From positions 124,488 through 188,487 of the forward strand of contig FONB01000004.1 of the NCBI GenBank assembly GCA_900112785.1: DNA of 64,000 nucleotides, written 5' to 3'. A model generated the notes under the pieces. It did not search any database, was not told where the DNA came from, and saw nothing but the letters and a program-made list of their open reading frames with translations. This DNA is from Phytobacter palmae (GTDB lineage: Bacteria > Pseudomonadota > Gammaproteobacteria > Enterobacterales > Enterobacteriaceae). Shown here in pieces: positions 59,014-64,000 of this stretch. Position numbers and translations under genes: made by a program. Numbering within the stretch: the stretch's first letter is position 1; each line of letters starts with the position of its first letter.

Positions 59014-60663
59014 CTACGGCTCCCCGTATAAGCCAATCAGGCGTCTAACCACACCGTTTGTCCAGCCAAAGCCATCCTGGAGCGGATATTCACCCCCACC
59101 CCCTTCGCGCGGCGTACTGCTGGCGATATGGTATTTCTCAATAAGCTTGTGGTGGCGCTGGTAGAAATGGTTAACGGTACGCAGCCAGTTATGGGCAATC
59201 TCATCGCCCAGCGCGTCATTGCCATATAATTTAAAGCCCTGTATCGCCATCCACTGTAAAGGAGCCCAGCCGTTGGGCTTATCCCACTGCTCGCCGGTTT
59301 CATACTCTGTTGCCAGAATGCCGCCAGGCGTCATCAGGCGGGTGCGCGTGGCCTCTGCCAGCTTATCGGCCTGCTCATGGGTGGCCATGCCGACATACAA
59401 AGGCACCAGGCTGGCCGCTGAAAAGAGCGCCATTTCACCACGACGCCAGTCGTAATCGCGATAACAGCCCTTTTCCTCATCCCACAAGTAACGATTGACC
59501 GCCGCGCGTCTGTCGCTGGCTTTCTGACGGAATTGCGCCTCCTGCTCCCGTTCGCCTTTTAAACCGGCAATATTGGCAATAGCGCTTTCCAGTTTGAACA
59601 GGAAGGCGTTCAGGTCGATTGGGATAAACTGGGTGGTGCGAATACTTGCCAGGCGATTGGCGTCACGCAGCCAGCGCGACGAGTAGTCCCAGCCGGAAGC
59701 CGCACCTGCGCGGAGGTCGCGATAAACCTCGTTAGCAGGGCGAGAGGAGTGCTTAGCTGTTTCCACATCCTCCAGCCAGGATTCATCTCGCGGCGTGTCC
59801 CTGTCGTCCCAGTAACGGTTGAGCAGGGAGCCGTCAGGCATACGTACCGCGTGACGATAGGCCTGGTTTGGCAGCAGCGATTCCGCCCCATCCATCCAGA
59901 AGTCATACTCCATCAGCAGATGGTCCAGATAGCGCCGCGCACCGCGCACACCATCCTCTTCGAACAGTTCTACCATCAGGGCGAACACTGGCGGCTGCGA
60001 ACGGCTGAGATAATAGGTACGGTTACCGTTCGGAATATGACCGTAGCGTTCAATCATCCAGGCGAAGTTATCCGCCATGCATTTCAGCATGTCGTGGCGA
60101 CCGCTTTCCGCCAGCCCCAGCATGGTAAAATAGGAGTCCCAATAGTAGGTTTCGCTAAATCGGCCACCGGGGACGATGTAGGCCTGTGGCAGGGCAAGCA
60201 GCGATGACCACGGGATATGATCCTGCGGCTCACGTGTCAGCACTGGCCAGAGCTGGTCGATATGCTCTTTAAGAGAGTTTTCCGGGTCGGAAACATATTC
60301 ACTGCCATAGGTTTCCGGCATCCAGAAGTGCGCCTGTACAAACAGACGCAGGTCAAAATCGGGCTTGCGCTTAATTTTGCGATAGCGAATTAAGATATCG
60401 AGCGGATCCATTTTCGGCGCACAGTCCGGGAATGTTTTGCTGTCGGCAAAAATACGCGATGACTGAACGTGTTCAAACAGTTCCAGGTAACGATCGGAAG
60501 GGGTCAGGGCATCCGAAGCGGGCAGCCCCTCGATCATTTCCGGTTCCGGCTCCGCGTCGATCATTTCAGCCAGTTTTAACTCGCAGGGATCGATTTCGTA
60601 GCGGGGTTCTTCTGTGATCCCAAATTCTACGGATTCAGCGCTGTGAAGTTTCTGGTTGAACAT
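59014..60663 (-). CDS. treF: TreF, cytoplasmic trehalase
   Basis: The ATG at 60663 gives 549 aa, the E. coli length; the longer frame to 60735 adds a non-conserved N-terminus. GH37 signatures [14 protein letters not shown] and [13 protein letters not shown] are intact, as is the glycine-rich [19 protein letters not shown] near the C-terminus. It splits trehalose into two glucose molecules in the cytoplasm. It has no signal peptide, as opposed to periplasmic TreA. In E. coli it is under RpoS control. Confidence 0.96.
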   Translation of the reverse strand: MFNQKLHSAESVEFGITEEPRYEIDPCELKLAEMIDAEPEPEMIEGLPASDALTPSDRYLELFEHVQSSRIFADSKTFPDCAPKMDPLDILIRYRKIKRKPDFDLRLFVQAHFWMPETYGSEYVSDPENSLKEHIDQLWPVLTREPQDHIPWSSLLALPQAYIVPGGRFSETYYWDSYFTMLGLAESGRHDMLKCMADNFAWMIERYGHIPNGNRTYYLSRSQPPVFALMVELFEEDGVRGARRYLDHLLMEYDFWMDGAESLLPNQAYRHAVRMPDGSLLNRYWDDRDTPRDESWLEDVETAKHSSRPANEVYRDLRAGAASGWDYSSRWLRDANRLASIRTTQFIPIDLNAFLFKLESAIANIAGLKGEREQEAQFRQKASDRRAAVNRYLWDEEKGCYRDYDWRRGEMALFSAASLVPLYVGMATHEQADKLAEATRTRLMTPGGILATEYETGEQWDKPNGWAPLQWMAIQGFKLYGNDALGDEIAHNWLRTVNHFYQRHHKLIEKYHIASSTPREGGGGEYPLQDGFGWTNGVVRRLIGLYGEP

Positions 60664-60760
60664 AATAATACTGGCCTCCGGAGGTCGTCGTAAGAGATTA
60701 CGGGTGTTTCCCGGCATATATATAAGCTTAGACATTCGCTTCGATCTTTGGGGTGCAAAG

Positions 60761-60776
60761 CGTGCGCTAGATCACA
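60761..60776. promoter_or_regulatory. CRP-like site upstream of treF
   Basis: CGTGC-N6-TCACA (60761-60776) fits half of the CRP consensus (TCACA exact, the other arm CGTGC instead of TGTGA). It lies about 100 bases before the treF start. Weak; only position and half-site support it. The rest of the 252-base gap between treF and the LysR gene is AT-rich, with no gene seen. Confidence 0.3.
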
Positions 60777-60915
60777 CTTAATCGCTGGTGAAAACAGAGC
60801 GAAATCTATTTATCTTTATTATTTCAGTCGCTTAATTACTACATGTCAGCAAGCGCAGCGCCAGAATTCAGAACATTCAAAATGCAACAGGTTATGAATA
60901 TTCCGGGCAATCCCT

Positions 60916-61821
60916 TTAGCCTGGTGAATTTCCTCTATTCATGCCAGGCAGCAACTGCAAAAAATTCAGCGTTCGCGGATTATTTTCACTCTCCCGGGTG
61001 ACAATCGCCATGCATAACTCTGCATCATCTTCGGTAAGAGGGATAAATTTCACCCCCTTTGGTTTGAGCTGATCGATAGGTCTGGGTAGGACGGAGACGC
61101 CAACCCCGGCGCCGACAAGCCCGATATGGGTCAATACTTCCGCCGCTTCCTGCACTACGTATGGGGTGAAGCCCGATTTTTGACACATGCGCCTGGCCTT
61201 ATCCGGCACCGACGCACCGGCTGTGTCGGGATAAAAGATAAAAGGCTCATCTTTCACATCGGTGATGGTGAGAGTTTCACAGGTGGCTTTGGGATGATCG
61301 TCCGGCAGCACGACGCAGAGCTGGTCACGTCTGATAACCCGGATATTGAGGCCATCACGGGCTGTGCCTGGCGTGACGCGAATGTATCCTACATCGATAT
61401 CTTCATTCAGCAGAGCGGTGAATTGCTGTTGTGAGTACATCTCGCTGAGGGTGACCCGAACCGCAGGGAACTGACGGCGGAAGGCTTTGAGCGGTTCGCT
61501 GAGTTCATCAACCAGCAGCCCGGTGGTGGTAAACCCAATGCGTAACTCCCCGCTTTTTCCCTGCGCGATAGCCTGTAGATCTGCGGGCAGGTCGCTGCTG
61601 AGTCGCAACATCTCCTTCGCCTTAATCACCAAATGCTCGCCCGCCTCTGTGAGGGCGACTTTGCGCCGGGTGCGATTGAACAACAGAACGCCCAGTTCTT
61701 CCTCAAGCGCCTGGATCTGCTGTGATAATGGCGGCTGACCGATGTTGAGCTTTTCTGCCGCGCGGGTGAAGTGAAGCTCCTCGGCCACGGCCAGAAAATA
61801 GCGAAGGTGACGAAATTCCAT
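60916..61821 (-). CDS. LysR-type regulator (CatM/HcaR-like)
   Basis: The 301-aa protein has the N-terminal HTH MEFRHLRYFLAVAEELHFTRA ending RAAEKLNIGQPPLSQQIQALE. The effector domain resembles the BenM/CatM/HcaR subgroup. It is divergent from a TSUP membrane transporter gene across a 163-base gap, the likely target. The inducer is unknown; aromatic or sulphonate compounds are family precedents. Confidence 0.85.
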   Translation of the reverse strand: MEFRHLRYFLAVAEELHFTRAAEKLNIGQPPLSQQIQALEEELGVLLFNRTRRKVALTEAGEHLVIKAKEMLRLSSDLPADLQAIAQGKSGELRIGFTTTGLLVDELSEPLKAFRRQFPAVRVTLSEMYSQQQFTALLNEDIDVGYIRVTPGTARDGLNIRVIRRDQLCVVLPDDHPKATCETLTITDVKDEPFIFYPDTAGASVPDKARRMCQKSGFTPYVVQEAAEVLTHIGLVGAGVGVSVLPRPIDQLKPKGVKFIPLTEDDAELCMAIVTRESENNPRTLNFLQLLPGMNRGNSPG

Positions 61822-61833
61822 TTATATTTCCGG

Positions 61834-61861
61834 ATATATAAATATATAGAGATTTATATAT
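61834..61861. promoter_or_regulatory. AT-palindrome in the LysR/TSUP divergent promoter
   Basis: ATATATAAAT (61834-61843) and ATTTATATAT (61852-61861) are perfect inverted arms eight bases apart, 13 bases before the LysR start. This spot suits autoregulation. LysR operators are commonly AT-rich dyads of this size, but this is inferred. Confidence 0.45.
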
Positions 61862-61984
61862 TGGACAGATATAAATCGCAAATTTACTATAGCCGCCGGA
61901 TTATAAATAAAACGCGATTCCACTTTTCACAGGCTCCCCCACGCGTGCGGGTGGCAGGCCTGTACGCTGAACCAGGAAAACCAG

Positions 61985-62746
61985 ATGAGCAGTGAATTAT
62001 TGGTATTAATACCCGTGGCATTTATTGCCGGAATTATCAATGCGGCGGTAGGCGGAGGTGGGTTGATTACCATGCCGACGTTTTATTCTACTCTGCCGCA
62101 TTTCACACCTGCCGAAATAATGGGAATCGATAAGTGCTCCTCAGTAATGGGGCACCTGATGTCTATTAAACAATTTACCGCGCGCCTGCGATTGCCATGG
62201 ACATTGATTTTGCCGACCGCAATCAGTGCGGTTATTGGCGCATACTCGGGCATAAGGTTGCTTGATTTTATGCCATCAGACTGGATGCGTCCGATAGTGA
62301 TTGTGGTACTGGCGATCATGCTGGCGTACACGTGGTTTAAACCGCAGTTCGGTCATAGCGATACCAGCCGGGAACCCACCCGGGGCGATTTGGCTAAGGG
62401 GATACTGTCAGGTTTTGCGATTGGTTTTTATGACGGCTTTATCGGCCCGGGGACCGGCAGTTTTCTGCTCTTTTTATTTATCCGTTTTTTCCATTTTGAT
62501 TTTTTACGCGCCACGGCCTGCGCGAAGGTGGTAAATTTCGGCACCAATTTCTCCACGCTATTCTTTTTAATTCCTAATGGTCTGATTCATTACGAAATGG
62601 CGATACCGTTAGGAGTTTCCGCGATTTGTGGTTCGCTGGTAGGCGTACGTGTTGCCCTGCGCGGCGGAAATCTGTGGATCCGCCGTCTGTTCCTGATTCT
62701 GGCCGCCACGCTGCTGATAAAGCTGTTATGGGAAACGCTGCATTAA
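61985..62746 (+). CDS. TSUP-family (TauE/SafE) membrane transporter
   Basis: The 253-aa membrane protein of the sulfite exporter TauE/SafE family has about eight hydrophobic segments, with the repeated family motif GIINAAVGGGGLITMP near the N-terminus and FYDGFIGPGTGSFLLF in the second half. AGGAAAA precedes the ATG at 61985. Family members export sulfite, sulfoacetate or other organic anions. The substrate is unknown. Likely controlled by the divergent LysR. Confidence 0.87.
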   Translation: MSSELLVLIPVAFIAGIINAAVGGGGLITMPTFYSTLPHFTPAEIMGIDKCSSVMGHLMSIKQFTARLRLPWTLILPTAISAVIGAYSGIRLLDFMPSDWMRPIVIVVLAIMLAYTWFKPQFGHSDTSREPTRGDLAKGILSGFAIGFYDGFIGPGTGSFLLFLFIRFFHFDFLRATACAKVVNFGTNFSTLFFLIPNGLIHYEMAIPLGVSAICGSLVGVRVALRGGNLWIRRLFLILAATLLIKLLWETLH

Positions 62747-62828
62747 CCGTGCATCAGGTTATCGAATGACCTGCCGCCACCTTTGCATGCTATCGTCAGC
62801 GTTTTCCCACTATTTGCGTGAGACGATA

Positions 62829-63281
62829 ATGGAATTCGCGACGGTTTCGCTTGATGAGTGCCTTGATATTCGCCATCCGGTGTTATGGCCGCAACTTCCC
62901 CGTGATGCGTCACGGGTGGAAGGTGACGAGGATGCGTTGCATTTCGGCATGCTGCATAACGGTAAGCTGGTAAGCTGCCTGTCGGTCTTTATGCTGGATG
63001 CGTCGGTTTGCCAGATTCGCAAATTCGCGACTCTTGATACCTATCAGGGGCAGGGTTTTGGCGGTTTTTTGTTGCAGTCGGTACTGGAAAAGATGACGGC
63101 AGACGGGGTACGGGAAGTGTGCCTTGATGCGCGTATCGGGGCCGTCAATTTCTATAAGAAGTTTGGTTTCCGTGCCGAAGGCGAGAGGTTTTTTAAAAAA
63201 GGCGTCGAGTACGTGCGAATGACGCGGGGTCAGGAGCATCCCCCGGTGGCGCTTTTGCTTACCGGGGCTATAAAATCGTAG
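62829..63281 (+). CDS. GNAT-family N-acetyltransferase
   Basis: The protein has 150 aa from the ATG at 62829 (MEFATVSLDECLDIRHPVLW); a longer frame from 62766 has no better site. The acetyl-CoA binding segment is LDTYQGQGFGGFLLQ, and the later VNFYKKFGFRAEGERF is typical of the ElaA/YjdJ-like branch. The substrate is unknown. It begins 82 bases after the TSUP gene and may be cotranscribed with it. Confidence 0.82.
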   Translation: MEFATVSLDECLDIRHPVLWPQLPRDASRVEGDEDALHFGMLHNGKLVSCLSVFMLDASVCQIRKFATLDTYQGQGFGGFLLQSVLEKMTADGVREVCLDARIGAVNFYKKFGFRAEGERFFKKGVEYVRMTRGQEHPPVALLLTGAIKS

Positions 63282-63282
63282 T

Positions 63283-63312
63283 CCGGCTAAGGGGCTTGCG
63301 CCGCATCCGTGA
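63283..63312. repeat. REP-like element after the GNAT gene
   Basis: GTCCGGCTAAGGGGCTTGCG and CGCCGCATCCG form a REP-like palindrome directly after the acetyltransferase stop codon. It lies in the gap before the convergent agmatine deiminase gene. Confidence 0.5.
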
Positions 63313-63362
63313 ATCCTCACAGGAGGCGGGGAGATTTATCGAGCGGGCTGATGACGTGTTTG

Positions 63363-63387
63363 CCCCTCTCCCTTTTAAGGAGAGGGG
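63363..63387. terminator. Hairpin between convergent genes
   Basis: CCCCTCTCC (63363-63371) and GGAGAGGGG (63379-63387) form a 9-bp stem with a seven-base loop just after the agmatine deiminase stop. It belongs to the same CCCTCTCC-type hairpin family as those at 27.1-27.7 kb and 47.4 kb. It has no clear T run. Confidence 0.5.
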
Positions 63388-63396
63388 GCTGCGCAA

Positions 63397-64000
63397 TTAA
63401 CGCGGGATCTGCTGCGTAATGCAATGAATATTGCCACCGCCGAGCAGGATTTCCCGAGCCGGAACGCCGGTAATCAGAAAATCCGGGAACATCTGACGGA
63501 ACAGCACTTCGGCCTGCGCATCGGTTTGTGGGTCCAGCAGCGGGTAAATAATGTGGTCGTTACTGACCAGGTAATTCACGTAAGAGCCCGCCAGACGATT
63601 GCCTTCGGTGCGCTCAATCGCTGTCCCTTTTTCGACGTCACAGGTCTCTTCTGCGCTGGCATACAGCGGCTGCGGTGACGGCACTTTCCAGATTTTTAGC
63701 TTGCGACCACGTGCATCCGTGGTGTTTTCCAGGATGTTGAGTGCGGCAACGGAGCGGGCATACTGCGGGTCGTTCTCGTCGTCAGTCCAGTGCAACGCTA
63801 CTTCACCCGGGCGGACAAAACAGCACATGTTGTCGATGTGGCCATCGGTTTCGTCGTTGAATACCCCTTCCGGCAGCCAGATAAAGGTCTCAACGCCCAG
63901 ATACTCACGCAACTGTTGCTCAATTTCCGCCTGTGACAGGTGTGAGTTGCGGTTCGGGTTAAGCAGGCACTCTGCGGTGGTCATGAGTGTACCTTCGCCA
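63397..64000 (-). CDS. aguA: Agmatine deiminase (C-terminal part, runs off the window)
   Basis: The reading frame continues to the right edge of the window ([18 protein letters not shown]), so only about the last 200 residues are seen; the ATG at 63984 is internal. Family features are present: [17 protein letters not shown] with the catalytic His/Asp, and [11 protein letters not shown] with the nucleophilic Cys close to the C-terminus. The enzyme hydrolyses agmatine to N-carbamoylputrescine and ammonia in the arginine-to-putrescine route. The usual partner aguB is not in the window; it may lie just beyond. Confidence 0.93.
   Translation of the reverse strand, partial: GEGTLMTTAECLLNPNRNSHLSQAEIEQQLREYLGVETFIWLPEGVFNDETDGHIDNMCCFVRPGEVALHWTDDENDPQYARSVAALNILENTTDARGRKLKIWKVPSPQPLYASAEETCDVEKGTAIERTEGNRLAGSYVNYLVSNDHIIYPLLDPQTDAQAEVLFRQMFPDFLITGVPAREILLGGGNIHCITQQIPR

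Overview
The window is chromosomal DNA of a member of the Enterobacteriaceae. Most genes match Escherichia coli proteins over their full length, and the backbone order dppABCDF ... bcs ... yhjK, dctA, yhjJ, kdgK, yhjH, yhjG, yhjE, yhjD, yhjC, treF is that of the E. coli dpp-treF interval. It is not E. coli or Salmonella itself. A complete second cellulose locus is present, yhjV and yhjB are absent, and a ureide-catabolism cluster sits between dpp and bcs. An Enterobacter-, Kosakonia- or Klebsiella-like genus fits, but I cannot name the species from sequence alone.

Layout. 1-770: a tRNA-Pro 3'-end remnant with a terminator, a REP-like element, and the long dppA leader with a CA-rich GcvB-type site. 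771-6479: dppABCDF, the dipeptide/haem ABC importer. 6608-15239: an accessory cluster made of an NCS2-type permease, a lone allophanate-hydrolase C-terminal domain, carbamate kinase, YlbE-like and FdrA-like transcarbamylase subunits and a biuret-hydrolase-like cysteine hydrolase (all minus strand), plus a divergent DUF2877 protein and a LysR regulator. 15800-27120: a type I cellulose operon, bcsO-Q-A-B-C-D-Z. 27121-27786: a gene-free spacer full of repeats. 27787-41965: a type II (E. coli-like) cellulose locus, with bcsEFG on the minus strand and bcsRQABZC on the plus strand. 42182-55287: the conserved segment pdeK (yhjK), dctA, yhjJ, kdgK, pdeH (yhjH), yhjG, yhjE, yhjD and yhjC. 55406-64000: an SDR enzyme, a YgiW-type periplasmic protein, a GNAT enzyme, a HEPN-type membrane protein, treF, a LysR/TSUP divergent pair, a second GNAT and the 3' part of agmatine deiminase.

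How the parts work together. Two cellulose synthases, each with an intact catalytic set and a PilZ c-di-GMP motif, lie beside two EAL-domain proteins. PdeH is preceded by a textbook FliA (sigma-28) promoter, so flagellar gene expression should lower c-di-GMP and reduce activity of both synthases. The type II locus also has the c-di-GMP receptor BcsE and the phosphoethanolamine transferase BcsG. The type I locus has BcsD and the Ser/Glu/Pro-rich BcsO.

The best candidate for something not fully described is the 6.6-15.2 kb cluster. It combines a biuret-hydrolase-like enzyme with the FdrA/YlbE/DUF2877 transcarbamylase set and carbamate kinase. This suggests phosphorolytic, ATP-yielding breakdown of a small ureide such as oxalurate, or by analogy allophanate made from biuret. 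That substrate assignment is inference.
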